Source: CAYXFZ01 sp964464385 (GTDB lineage Bacteria > Planctomycetota > UBA1135). Taken from it: a stretch of 14,479 bases of DNA. The DNA is taken from NCBI GenBank assembly GCA_964464385.1, contig CAYXFZ010000067.1, forward strand, positions 1-14,479. Reading direction: 5' to 3'. This document shows, in pieces, positions 1 to 8,083 of the stretch. The notes beneath the pieces were generated by a model. It had not been told where the DNA came from. It searched no databases and saw only the letters and a list, made by a program, of their open reading frames with translations. The translations under genes and the position numbers were made by a program. Within the stretch, counting starts at the first letter, position 1, and the number at the start of each line of letters is the position of its first letter.

Positions 1-1
1 C

Positions 2-565
2 CAAGGGAATGCCCGCGTCGTTTTTGTCGGTGATTCCATCACTCAGGCCTGGGAGGTCGCAGGTGCACAAGTATGGCAAGAGTTTTTTGCTCCGTTGCAG
101 GCCGTCAACCTTGGCATCGGTGGCGACCGCACCCAACATGTGATCTGGCGTTTGCAAAACGGCAACTTGAAAGGAATCCAGCCCGAGGTGGCGGTCATCA
201 TGATCGGCACCAACAATTCCGGGTCCAACACCTCGGTCGAGATTGCCGACGGAATCCGGGAAGTGGTTCGAGAATTGCAGGCGCGGGTTGCCAAAATCGA
301 AATCCTTCTCTTGGCCATTTTTCCACGGGGAGCAGGTCCAGCGGATGCCCTCCGAAGAGTGACTGAGGGAGCCAACAATTTGACCGAAGCTTGGGCTGGC
401 ACTCAGGATCGAGTGCATTTTCTGGACATTGGGGCTCATTTCTTGGACGAGCAGAGGCTCCTGTCCAAAACGGTCATGCCGGACCTCCTCCACCTGAACC
501 CTGCCAGTTACCAGACTTGGGCCGAGGCCATCGCTCCCTCCGTGGATGCCTTATTGGCCAACTGA
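2..565 (+). CDS. SGNH/GDSL-family hydrolase (5' partial)
   Basis: This is probably a secreted or cytosolic esterase of the SGNH fold, similar to platelet-activating-factor acetylhydrolase beta/gamma-type lipases. Such enzymes often remove acetyl or other acyl groups from carbohydrates or lipids. The frame is open from the window edge, so the start lies outside and any signal peptide cannot be judged. Visible motifs are block I V-G-D-S-I-T with the nucleophile Ser codon at 35-37, block II N-L-G-I-G-G-D, block III G-T-N-N with the Asn codon at 212-214, and block V D-L-L-H with Asp at 482-484 and His at 491-493. All four SGNH blocks are present. It ends at TGA 563-565. An internal TTG at 95 would delete the nucleophile block and is not the start. 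The gene is first in a same-strand run with the TIG remnant, the fused sulfatase and the alpha/beta hydrolase, which fits polysaccharide deacylation next to desulfation. The substrate is unknown. Confidence 0.9.
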   Translation, partial: QGNARVVFVGDSITQAWEVAGAQVWQEFFAPLQAVNLGIGGDRTQHVIWRLQNGNLKGIQPEVAVIMIGTNNSGSNTSVEIADGIREVVRELQARVAKIEILLLAIFPRGAGPADALRRVTEGANNLTEAWAGTQDRVHFLDIGAHFLDEQRLLSKTVMPDLLHLNPASYQTWAEAIAPSVDALLAN

Positions 566-572
566 GGGCTTT

Positions 573-587
573 TCAAGATATCTTTGA
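573..587. promoter_or_regulatory. Near-palindrome upstream of the TIG gene
   Basis: The core AAGATATCTT (575-584) is a perfect 10-bp palindrome, flanked by TC and TGA so that it is nearly symmetric over 15 bp. It sits in the 25-bp gap between the SGNH hydrolase stop and the GTG of the TIG frame. It could be an operator, but a short palindrome of this kind can arise by chance. No -35/-10 pair was recognised around it. Confidence 0.2.
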
Positions 588-590
588 GGG

Positions 591-959
591 GTGCAGATTC
601 TCATCTTTCCCCTCCTGGCTCTGACTTGCTTCTTCCCGGTGGTCCTCCCCGAGGCTACTACTGACGTTGTCGGCGCTCCACCGATGAAGGTGTGGTTCAG
701 CCTCCCCGACGAGGGTGAGCCCTTGGACGCTGTCGTTGTGGTCGGGCAAAATTTCCGCGTCGGCGCTGTGGTCATGTTCGGCTCCATTCCCTCGATTATC
801 ATCAATAAGTAGGTCTTTAAAATTTTCGGGTTTGGAAAAATTCACATTGCCGTCACGGCAGTGCCGCCCCTCCTCACCCCGGGCGGGCTAGATCTCTTCC
901 TGAAAAAAAGTCTCAAACCAAGCGGCGAAAGCAACCGCATCGATTTCGAAATCAAGTAG
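591..959 (+). pseudogene. IPT/TIG-domain secreted protein interrupted by in-frame TAG
   Basis: A single reading frame runs from GTG 591 to TAG 957-959 and is broken only by a TAG at 810-812 (codon 74). The part before it has a hydrophobic N-terminus (IFPLLALTCFFPVVL) and then the first half of an IPT/TIG immunoglobulin-like fold, with V-V-V-V-G-Q-N-F and V-V-M-F-G-S. The part after it, in the same frame, gives the second half: I-H-I-A-V-T-A-V-P-P, T-P-G-G-L-D-L-F and a C-terminal F-E-I-K. The two halves together make one complete domain of about 90 residues, so the TAG splits a real gene. Possible reasons are a point mutation (for example from CAG), a sequencing error or pseudogenization. TAG ends at least three neighbouring genes normally, so recoding is unlikely. 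GTG 591 is the first start after an in-frame TGA at 585-587. TIG domains usually bind carbohydrate or protein on secreted proteins. Confidence 0.65.
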
Positions 960-994
960 CCCACCTCTAGGGCGACGCTAGTTTGGTCGGGCGC

Positions 995-3900
995 ATGACG
1001 CCCCGAAAGTCCCTGCTCCCTTTCTGTTTGTTGTTGGCTGCTTGTAGCCCAGCGGAGGCTCCACCCAACATCATCGTCATCCTGGCCGATGACATGGGCT
1101 TAGGAGATCCTGGGTGCTACAACCCGGATTCTAAAATTCCGACCCCGGCAATGGACCGCTTAGCACGGGAAGGGATGCGATTTTGGGACGCCCATTCGCC
1201 ATCGGCCGTCTGCACCCCGACCCGCTATGGCTTGTTGACCGGGCGTTATTGTTGGCGCAGTCGGCAGAAGCGTTGGGTTTTGCAGGGTTACTCCCCCGCT
1301 CTGATTGAAGAGGGCCGCACCACGGTGGCTTCCTTTCTGAAAGACCAAGGCTACGCCACCTACGCCGTGGGCAAATGGCATCTCGGCCTGGGCAAGGCCG
1401 CAAAAACGGATTTTTCCCAAGAACTCAAGCCAGGGCCGTTGGAGATCGGCTTCGACCATTTCTTCGGCATTCCCGCTTCTTTGGACATGATCCCTTTTGT
1501 TTATGTCCGAGACCATCGCGTCGAAGCGCTACCGACCGAAACGATTGCCGGGAGCGGCCAAGCTCGCACCGGAGGTCAGGGGTTTTGGCGCGGTGGACCC
1601 ATGGCTCCAGGTTTCCGCCACGAAGAGGTTCTGCCAAGACTGGGCCAAGAAGCCGTGGCAATTTTGGAGAACCAAGATGGAAGAAAACCTTTTTTCCTTT
1701 ACCTACCGCTGTCCGCCCCACACAAGCCCTGGGTGCCTACCCAGAAATGGAAAGGGAAAAGCGGCGCCGGGATCTACGGAGATTTTGTCGCCCAAGTGGA
1801 TGATGTGGTCCAGCAAGTGCTCCAGGCATTGGATCGTCAAGGCCTGCGGGAAAACACTTTGATTCTGGTGACCAGTGACAACGGTGCCCAGTGGGTGGAT
1901 AGCGATCGCGAACAATTTGAACACCTCGCTAACTTTGGCCAGCGTGGTCAAAAAGCAGACATCTGGGAGGCCGGGCATCGCGTCCCTTTCCTGGCCCGCT
2001 GGCCGGGCAAGATCCCGGCCGGGAGTGAAAGTGCGGCCTTGATTGGCCTGCAAGATCTTCTGGCCACGGTTGCCGACCTGCACGATTTGCCCTTAGTGGG
2101 TGGTGCCGGAGAAGATTCGGTGAGTTTCCTGCCCCATCTTTTGGCCGATCCGGCCGCCACTCCTCGGCCGGCCTTGGTGCACCATTCCGGCGCTGGCATG
2201 TTTGCCCTGCGATCGGGCAATTGGAAATTGGTGGACGGACTCGGCTCGGGCGGCTTCACCAAACCCCAAATTCTCCCGGGCGTGCAGGGTGGGCCCGGTG
2301 GTCAACTTTTCAACTTGGCGGAAGATCCTCTGGAAACCAAGAACCTTTGGCTAGATCGTCCGAATGTCGTGCTCAGACTGCAAGCCGAACTGAATCAAAT
2401 TCGTCACGGAGATTTCACCCCCTCCTACCGAGGCCTGCATGCACAGGGGAAGACCGTTTGGGCCTCGGGCACGGGAGGCACGGTCCGCCGCAGTTCGGAT
2501 GGAGGTGCCACTTGGCGCGAGTGTTCTGTTCTTGGCGCAGAAGAGTTGGATTTCCGCGATGTCCAGGGATTTGGACCCCGGACCGCCCTCGTGTTGAGCG
2601 CTGGGTCGGGAGAGGCCTCGCGCATTTTCCACACGGACAACGGAGGGCATGATTGGAAACAGGTGGCGCGCTGTCCTTCCGAACATGGGTTTTGGGACGG
2701 CATGGATTTCTGGAATGAACAAGAAGGCATGTTGGTCGGCGATCCCGTGGACGGACGCCTGGATCTCTGGCGTACCCAAGACGGGGGGCGGACCTGGGAG
2801 CCACTCCCGCCAGAGTCGCGGCCCGAGTTGGTCAAAGGGGAATATGTCTTTGCTGCCTCCGGCACTTCCATCTGCCTCTCTGGGAATTCCTTGGCCTGGA
2901 TTGCCACCGGTGGAGCTCGTAGCCGTGTCTTTCACAGCCAGGACTCGGGCGTGAGTTGGACCGCGGCAGACACACCCTTCACGGACGAAAGACCATCCTC
3001 CGGGATTTTTTCCATTCATATGCGGGACACCCTGAATGGGCTGATCGTTGGGGGCAACCACGAAACGCCAAGTCAGCCCAGCTTGCTTGCCCGCACACGG
3101 GATGGCGGCACGACCTGGACCTTGGTCGAAGGGGGCCTGCCCGGGTATCGCTCCTGCGTGCAATGGCAAGAGGGCGCTTGGCGCAGTACAGGCCCTTCGG
3201 GCACGGACATTTCTTGGGATGATGGGCAGACTTGGCAGGCCCTGGGCACTGCCGGCTTCCATGTGCTCTCCGGCCGAGTCCTGGCTGGGGATGGTGGACG
3301 CTTGGCTCTACCTTTGGCGAAGCAACAAACGAACCGGCCCAACATTCTCTTTTTCCTGGTGGATGACCTGGGTTGGCAGGACACTTCGGTTCCTTTTGCC
3401 GATTTTGTCACGGATCAAAATCGCCTTTACCGAACTCCGGCCCTGGAAACCTTGGCGGCCCAAGGGTTGAAGTTTACGCAGGCTTACACCGCCAGCCCTG
3501 TTTGCTCCCCCACCCGCACCAGCATTCTTTCTGGCCGAAACCCTGCCAGCACGGGAATCACCAACTGGATCCCGGGCGAGGCCAATCGCGGACCCGAGCA
3601 ACAACACTGGGCACTGCCTGTTTGGAATCAGGCCGGCCTAGGCCCCGAAGATGTCACCCTCCCCAGCATCCTGGCAGAACACGATTACCGGACTGCCCAT
3701 CTCGGCAAGGCCCATTTTGGGCAACAAGGAACACCGGGCGCGGATCCTAAGAACTTGGGTTTTCAGGTCAACATTGCCGGAAATTTCATTGGCCATCCGG
3801 GCTCTTATTACCCTCCTTATGGCATGCCTGGGCATTCCCACCGAGTTCCCGACTTAGATGATTTGAGAGAGTCCGACCGTTATCTCAACGATGCTTTGAC

Positions 3901-4738
3901 CGACAAGGCGCTGGCCGTCTTGGACACCTTTGCGTCGGATCCACACGGCCGCCCTTTCTTTTTGCACCTGGCGCACTACGCGGTGCACACGCCCATCCAA
4001 GGAGATTTGAAACTGCTGGAATCTTACGATAAGGCACTCCCCAAGGCGCGGCGCCACTACGCCACCATGGTGGAAAGTTACGACCGATCGCTCGGCCGCG
4101 TGCTGAATCGCCTGGATGCCTTGGGCTTGACCGACCATACTTTGGTGGTGTTCTTTTCGGACAATGGCGGACTGGCCACCCACGCTGGCCCCCCCACCAC
4201 CTGCGCACCTCTGGCCGGCGGCAAGGGAACTATGCGCGAGGGAGGCACGCGCGTACCCATGATTGTTCGCTGGCCAGGGCGAGCGGCCGCCGGTGCAAGT
4301 TGCCCGACTCCGGTCATTTCCGACGATTTCTTGCCGACACTGTTGGCTGCCGCCAACCTGCCCCTGCCCCAGGGCCCGTTGGATGGCATCTCTTGGCTGC
4401 CACTCCTGCAGGGGAAAACCCTGGCTGAACGACCACTTCTTTGGCACTGGCCGCATTACTGGTCGCACAAAAGTTTGCGCGATCGCTTTGATTTTATTGG
4501 GCCCTTTAGCGCCCTTCGATTGGGCAACTGGAAGGTCGTTTGGCGGTGGGACGAGCAACGCGCCGAGCTCTTCCATCTGGGGGAAGATTTGAGCGAAACT
4601 CACAATCGCGCCAGCGAGGAACCCAAACAGTTGAAGCGCCTGGTGGATCTACTGGCCCAGGAACTCCGCCGCCGGGACGCACCCCGTCCCCGAGACCACC
4701 AAACCGGCGAGCCGGCACCTTGGCCCTTTTTGGGCTAG
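995..4738 (+). CDS. Sulfatase + BNR/Ycf48-like beta-propeller + sulfatase fusion lipoprotein
   Basis: This 1247-residue polypeptide carries two complete type I sulfatases around a beta-propeller. Residues 1-19 form a lipoprotein signal (MTPRK, hydrophobic core, lipobox L-A-A-C), which supports ATG 995 over TTG 983. Sulfatase 1 (about 23-470) has D32-D33, the formylglycine motif C73-T-P-T-R, K127-W-H129 and D295-N296. Residues about 475-775 resemble the Ycf48/BNR family (start T-P-S-Y-R-G-L) and contain six Asp-boxes, such as SSDGGATW, TQDGGRTW and TRDGGTTW. Sulfatase 2 (about 780-1225) begins N-R-P-N-I-L with D790-D791, C837-S-P-T-R, K905-A-H907 and D1056-N1057. It should hydrolyse sulfate esters, probably of polysaccharides, after Cys-to-formylglycine maturation, and be tethered to a membrane. 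No signal peptide occurs at either internal junction, so it reads as a true single chain. The spacing is 35 bp from the TIG remnant and 9 bp to the next gene. Substrates cannot be told from sequence. Confidence 0.9.
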   Translation: MTPRKSLLPFCLLLAACSPAEAPPNIIVILADDMGLGDPGCYNPDSKIPTPAMDRLAREGMRFWDAHSPSAVCTPTRYGLLTGRYCWRSRQKRWVLQGYSPALIEEGRTTVASFLKDQGYATYAVGKWHLGLGKAAKTDFSQELKPGPLEIGFDHFFGIPASLDMIPFVYVRDHRVEALPTETIAGSGQARTGGQGFWRGGPMAPGFRHEEVLPRLGQEAVAILENQDGRKPFFLYLPLSAPHKPWVPTQKWKGKSGAGIYGDFVAQVDDVVQQVLQALDRQGLRENTLILVTSDNGAQWVDSDREQFEHLANFGQRGQKADIWEAGHRVPFLARWPGKIPAGSESAALIGLQDLLATVADLHDLPLVGGAGEDSVSFLPHLLADPAATPRPALVHHSGAGMFALRSGNWKLVDGLGSGGFTKPQILPGVQGGPGGQLFNLAEDPLETKNLWLDRPNVVLRLQAELNQIRHGDFTPSYRGLHAQGKTVWASGTGGTVRRSSDGGATWRECSVLGAEELDFRDVQGFGPRTALVLSAGSGEASRIFHTDNGGHDWKQVARCPSEHGFWDGMDFWNEQEGMLVGDPVDGRLDLWRTQDGGRTWEPLPPESRPELVKGEYVFAASGTSICLSGNSLAWIATGGARSRVFHSQDSGVSWTAADTPFTDERPSSGIFSIHMRDTLNGLIVGGNHETPSQPSLLARTRDGGTTWTLVEGGLPGYRSCVQWQEGAWRSTGPSGTDISWDDGQTWQALGTAGFHVLSGRVLAGDGGRLALPLAKQQTNRPNILFFLVDDLGWQDTSVPFADFVTDQNRLYRTPALETLAAQGLKFTQAYTASPVCSPTRTSILSGRNPASTGITNWIPGEANRGPEQQHWALPVWNQAGLGPEDVTLPSILAEHDYRTAHLGKAHFGQQGTPGADPKNLGFQVNIAGNFIGHPGSYYPPYGMPGHSHRVPDLDDLRESDRYLNDALTDKALAVLDTFASDPHGRPFFLHLAHYAVHTPIQGDLKLLESYDKALPKARRHYATMVESYDRSLGRVLNRLDALGLTDHTLVVFFSDNGGLATHAGPPTTCAPLAGGKGTMREGGTRVPMIVRWPGRAAAGASCPTPVISDDFLPTLLAAANLPLPQGPLDGISWLPLLQGKTLAERPLLWHWPHYWSHKSLRDRFDFIGPFSALRLGNWKVVWRWDEQRAELFHLGEDLSETHNRASEEPKQLKRLVDLLAQELRRRDAPRPRDHQTGEPAPWPFLG

Positions 4739-4747
4739 GATAGAGGA

Positions 4748-5983
4748 GTGCGTAGCGGCCTTCTTGCTTTCCTGATCTTCCTTCTGTGCGGGTTCCTTCC
4801 GTGCCAAGATGTAGAGGACGATGGGCCTTTCTCTCCCGGCTGGAGAGACGTTGCCTTCAAGGACACAAACTACGGTCGTGGCACCATTCAGGGGCGGGTC
4901 TATTACCCCGCCACCAGCAGCGGCCAAAACATGCCGGCCGACCCCAGCCAAGGCCCGTTTCCATTCCTAAGTTTTTTGCATGGTTGGATTGAGCCTCCGA
5001 GCGATTACGACGATTTATGCAACCACTTGGCAAGTTGGGGTTTTGTCATCATGTCCAACGACACCGAAACCGGTCTCTTCCCAAGCATGCAGGATCAGTC
5101 CAAGGACACCCAGGCCCTCATGCAATGGGTCGAGGACCAATCGCTCGACGCAACATCTTGGCTTGCGGGCATGACCGGAGGAGGCAACTGGGGTGCGATG
5201 GGTCACTCCATGGGTGCATCAGCAACGGCCTACCTGGCAAATCGTGATCCTCGGATTCGATGGATTGTGATGTTCGAGCCCTATCTTGGTTCTCTTCTTG
5301 GCAACACCAGCGCAGGCTTCAATAGTTTTCGATATTTCACGGGCAGTGCATTGGTCGTGGCCGGCGACGAAGATCTCACCAACAACTGGTCTTCCAAAGT
5401 GCGCCCTTGGTATGACCGAGGCATTCAAACAAATCGCAAGGTTTGGAGTCTCATTCAAGGAAGCGATCATTTCGGCTGCACCGATCCTGATATTCACGGA
5501 GCTTGGGGGAATGGCTCACTAGCCGAATCGGAACAACACCGCCTCCACCGCATTTTGGGCGCTGGATTCTTGCGGGCTGAGATGAAGGGTGAAGAATATG
5601 TCTTTGACGAATTGGTCGGATTGAGTGCACAGACCGATCCCACCTCCCAGGAAGCCGCCTCCTTGGTCACACCACTTTGGTTCTTGACGAACCCGGCCGA
5701 CCCCACCCAATACACTTTTGGCAGTTTTTCCCAGCCCAGAATTCGCTTTCGAGTGGCTGGCTCGCTGGGGTTGGGGTCCACAACGACTCCCTTCGGCGAA
5801 TTGTTATTGGACACGACTACTTTGCAATTGGCGCACAATGGTCTTTTTCCCGCAAGCGGAATTCAATACACCACGATGCCCATTTCGCCGGCTTGGTCCG
5901 GTCTGACCCTGCACTTTCAGGCGCTGGCCAATGAGGGCAGGAAAGGATCGCTGAGCCGGGCCGTGACCGTGGTCGTCCCCTAA
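4748..5983 (+). CDS. Secreted alpha/beta hydrolase (PETase/chlorophyllase-like) with planctomycete C-terminal domain
   Basis: The protein has 411 residues. An N-terminal signal peptide (MRSGLLAFLIFLLCGF) suggests export. Residues about 35-260 form an alpha/beta hydrolase. They show L-H-G-W after a beta strand (oxyanion region), the nucleophile elbow G-H-S154-M-G, a likely acid in A-G-D207-E-D and the catalytic His in G-S-D-H241-F. This layout resembles dienelactone-hydrolase, chlorophyllase and polyester-hydrolase relatives, so an ester bond is the probable target; the substrate is unknown. Residues about 300-411 look like the C-terminal domain of many planctomycete exported proteins (T-P-F-G-E-L-L-L-D, then L-T-L-H-F-Q-A-L, then S-R-A-V-T-V-V-V-P), also present in the CotH proteins of this window. 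GTG 4748 is the only start that keeps the signal peptide; a purine-rich AGAGGAG runs right into it and is too close for a normal ribosome site. It lies 9 bp after the sulfatase fusion, so co-transcription is likely. Confidence 0.85.
   Translation: MRSGLLAFLIFLLCGFLPCQDVEDDGPFSPGWRDVAFKDTNYGRGTIQGRVYYPATSSGQNMPADPSQGPFPFLSFLHGWIEPPSDYDDLCNHLASWGFVIMSNDTETGLFPSMQDQSKDTQALMQWVEDQSLDATSWLAGMTGGGNWGAMGHSMGASATAYLANRDPRIRWIVMFEPYLGSLLGNTSAGFNSFRYFTGSALVVAGDEDLTNNWSSKVRPWYDRGIQTNRKVWSLIQGSDHFGCTDPDIHGAWGNGSLAESEQHRLHRILGAGFLRAEMKGEEYVFDELVGLSAQTDPTSQEAASLVTPLWFLTNPADPTQYTFGSFSQPRIRFRVAGSLGLGSTTTPFGELLLDTTTLQLAHNGLFPASGIQYTTMPISPAWSGLTLHFQALANEGRKGSLSRAVTVVVP
5980..5983. other. Overlapping convergent stop codons
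   Basis: The four bases CTAA serve both strands: TAA 5981-5983 ends the plus-strand hydrolase and the complement of 5980-5982 (TAG) ends the minus-strand sulfatase. There is no intergenic space for a terminator, so each transcript must run into the 3' end of the other gene. Confidence 0.95.
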
Positions 5984-7377
5984 GGACTTTTGCGAGCCGG
6001 CATGGGCGCCCCGGTTTCTTGGCGCCAAGATTCCAATTCCCTCCGCATTTCCGCCACGATTTTCGGGAAGGTTTGGGAAACATCCACTTGCTCTGAAATG
6101 TCAATGTCCAAGCGGAAGAGGGACCATTCTCCCGTCGTAAAATCCTCCACCCCTTTCCAAACATCACGCCGGATGGACGCGGAAGGAGTCAATCGCCAAG
6201 TGCCCTTTTGCGAGGAAGCCTGCAAATAACCGGGGAAATGCCAGACCAGGGACCGTACCGGAAAGGAAACATCCGAGCCCAACAAGGGCACCAAGCTCGT
6301 CCCATCCAAAATCTGCTGGAAAGATGGGGCAACACGGGCAATCTCCAAGAAGGTGGGATAAAGGTCCAGAGTGGTCACGGGCTCTCGACAGATCTTGCCT
6401 TCCAGACCATGTCCGGGCCAAGACACCATCAAGGGAACACGAACTCCGCCCTCGGTCAGCATTCCCTTGCCGCCCCGCATCGGAAAGTTGTCCGTAATTT
6501 CCCGACCGCCCGCCACCCCGGCTTCGGCATAGCCACCCAGACCCCCATTGTCCGAAGTGAACACCAGTAAGGTGTTTTCTCGCAGGCCCAAGTTGCTCAA
6601 TTCATCCAAGAGTCGTCCGACTTGCCGATCCAGCTCCAACACCATGCCGGCATATCCCGCGTGGTGATGGCGTTCCGCTACCGGCTTCTTGGCAAATTTG
6701 GCGCGATCTTCGGGCAGGGCCTCGATGGGCGTGTGCACCGCGTAGTGAGAGAGCAAAAGGAAAAAGGGCCGAGAGGATTGGGCGCGGACAAAACCCAAGG
6801 CTTCCTCCGTCAAGCGGGCAGTGAGTGATTCGCCAGGTTCTCCTTCTTCCAATCCCGGCAATTCGCCCCAGGGGAAGAGGTGTCCTTGGGGATGTCCCCG
6901 CAAGTCCCCGCCAATCGCAAACTCGAATCCTTGATCGGTCGGCCCCGTGCCGGTGGCCTCGCTCCCCAAGTGCCATTTGCCGACGAAACCCGTGGCATAG
7001 CCCGCTGCATTCAAGGATTCGGCAAGAGTGACCACGGAAGCAGCGAGGCGCCGCTCGTTCTGCGGCGGTTCCATGGCCCGATTTTTCGCCTGGCCACGAT
7101 GTCCCGACTGGACGGTCCAGACTCCGGTCCGGGCCCCCCATTGACCGCTCAACAAGGCTGCACGAGTTGGAGCGCAATTGGGTCCGGAGGAATAGGCGTC
7201 GGTGAAGCGAAGCCCCTCGGCGGCCAGTTGCTCCAATCGCGGAGTTTCGTACCAATCACTCCCTTGGCAGCCCAGATCGGCATAACCCAAATCATCCGCC
7301 AAGATCAGGATGATGTTGGGGCGATCCTCTTCGGAGGGAGCCTGCAGAATCAGGGAAACGAGAAGGTAGAACAACAC
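5980..7377 (-). CDS. Secreted type I sulfatase
   Basis: The protein has 465 residues and a short signal peptide (MLFYLLVSLILQAPS). It is a complete single-domain sulfatase. It shows N-I-I-L-I-L-A-D28-D29 for calcium binding, the formylglycine motif C68-A-P-T-R followed by A-A-L-L-S-G, K134-W-H136, H215 in H-Y-A-V-H-T-P, and D276-N277 in T-S-D-N-G-G. It also has the G-G-K-G-M-L-T-E-G-G-V-R-V-P block typical of arylsulfatase A-like enzymes. It should hydrolyse sulfate esters outside the cytoplasm after FGE or anSME maturation. The GTG start is assigned because it is the codon that gives the signal peptide; no Shine-Dalgarno site is visible. It is encoded opposite to the other sulfatases, converges on the alpha/beta hydrolase with overlapping stops, and diverges from the nitroreductase with only 37 bp between. 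It is distinct from both domains of the fusion protein. Substrate unknown. Confidence 0.93.
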   Translation of the reverse strand: MLFYLLVSLILQAPSEEDRPNIILILADDLGYADLGCQGSDWYETPRLEQLAAEGLRFTDAYSSGPNCAPTRAALLSGQWGARTGVWTVQSGHRGQAKNRAMEPPQNERRLAASVVTLAESLNAAGYATGFVGKWHLGSEATGTGPTDQGFEFAIGGDLRGHPQGHLFPWGELPGLEEGEPGESLTARLTEEALGFVRAQSSRPFFLLLSHYAVHTPIEALPEDRAKFAKKPVAERHHHAGYAGMVLELDRQVGRLLDELSNLGLRENTLLVFTSDNGGLGGYAEAGVAGGREITDNFPMRGGKGMLTEGGVRVPLMVSWPGHGLEGKICREPVTTLDLYPTFLEIARVAPSFQQILDGTSLVPLLGSDVSFPVRSLVWHFPGYLQASSQKGTWRLTPSASIRRDVWKGVEDFTTGEWSLFRLDIDISEQVDVSQTFPKIVAEMRRELESWRQETGAPMPARKSP

Positions 7378-7383
7378 AGACTA

Positions 7384-7408
7384 AGGATAACGGCAGGTTC
7401 CGTATCCT
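7384..7408. promoter_or_regulatory. Imperfect dyad in the divergent intergenic region
   Basis: The only 37 bp between the divergent GTG (7377) and ATG (7415) contain an inverted repeat. The left arm AGGATAACGG (7384-7393), a 6-bp spacer, and the right arm CCGTATCCT (7400-7408) match except for one extra A on the left. It could be an operator controlling both genes, or a hairpin in the leader of the deiodinase-like gene. No confident -35/-10 boxes were found, and promoters may lie inside the coding regions. Confidence 0.4.
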
Positions 7409-7414
7409 CGAACC

Positions 7415-8074
7415 ATGCAAGAACCCGTCTTCGTCCCGCATCAACCTTGGACGCCCGATCTGCCGCCCGAGGAAGCCGCCCGCCAATTCCATGAGGCGCT
7501 TGCTCACCGTCGCTCCGTGCGCCACTTTTCCGATCGACCCGTGAGCCAGGAAACCGTGGAGTGGATCGTTCGTTGCGCGGGCACGGCGCCAAGCGGGGCC
7601 AACAAGCAGCCCTGGCGCTTCGTCTGTGTGCAAGATCCAGATTTGAAAAAGCGCATTCGAGCGGCCGCCGAAGAAGAGGAGCGTGTCTTTTACAAAGAAC
7701 GCGCCACCGAGGAATGGAAAGCGGATCTGGCCCCTTTGGGCACCGACGAGGTCAAGGAATACTTGGAAATTGCCCCTTGGCTGATTGTCGTCTTCAAGTT
7801 GGCCCGCAATGACGACGGTGGCGGAGTCTATTACGCCGAGGAGTCAGTTGGCATTGCCACCGGCATGCTGTTGGCGGCGGCCCAAATGGCCGGCTTGGCC
7901 ACCCTAACCCACACCCCCAGTCCGATGGGATTTTTAGCCGAGATCCTGCAACGCCCGGAGAACGAACGAGCCTGGATGTTGATTCCCATGGGCTGGCCTG
8001 CCGAAGCGTGTGTCGTCCCCCGGCACGGCCTCGCCAAAAAAGCTCTGGCAGAAATCATGGTTGTGGATTGTTAG
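7415..8074 (+). CDS. Nitroreductase-family flavoprotein, iodotyrosine deiodinase-like
   Basis: This 219-residue FMN-dependent nitroreductase-fold protein has no signal peptide, so it is cytosolic. Family marks are R-R-S-V-R-H-F (32-38), A-G-T-A-P-S-G-A-N-K-Q-P-W (55-67), G-I-A-T-G-M-L-L-A-A-A-Q-M-A-G-L and a C-terminal M-V. It resembles mammalian iodotyrosine deiodinase (IYD) more than ordinary nitroreductases. Compared with the human sequence as I remember it, the substrate-binding Glu-Tyr-Lys set aligns without gaps as E89, Y93 and K114 (E-E-E-E-R-V-F-Y ... V-K-E-Y-L). In known IYDs these residues bind the zwitterion of halotyrosine and close the active-site lid, so reductive dehalogenation of iodo- or bromotyrosine is the likely reaction; this is inferred. 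Start ATG 7415 follows the dyad. The next gene starts 9 bp after the stop, so the two are probably one operon. Confidence 0.85.
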   Translation: MQEPVFVPHQPWTPDLPPEEAARQFHEALAHRRSVRHFSDRPVSQETVEWIVRCAGTAPSGANKQPWRFVCVQDPDLKKRIRAAAEEEERVFYKERATEEWKADLAPLGTDEVKEYLEIAPWLIVVFKLARNDDGGGVYYAEESVGIATGMLLAAAQMAGLATLTHTPSPMGFLAEILQRPENERAWMLIPMGWPAEACVVPRHGLAKKALAEIMVVDC

Positions 8075-8083
8075 GATTCCAGA

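Noticed and set aside
591..959. UAG read-through or pyrrolysine insertion in the TIG gene
   Set aside because: TAG ends the sulfatase fusion, the deiodinase-like gene and the ArsC-like gene normally, no special context is visible, and a TIG domain has no use for such a residue. Mutation or error is simpler.
983..994. TTG 983 as the start of the fused sulfatase
   Set aside because: ATG 995 in the same frame directly yields a standard lipoprotein signal peptide; the four extra residues add nothing.
2351..3262. Long minus-strand ORF (303 codons) inside the propeller region
   Set aside because: Its translation is rich in Pro, Arg and Gly with no recognisable motif, and the opposite strand encodes clear Asp-box repeats. 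It is a shadow of GC-rich coding.
3854..4603. Minus-strand ORF (249 codons) opposite sulfatase 2
   Set aside because: It is antisense to conserved sulfatase motifs and its product has no recognisable fold; a shadow frame.
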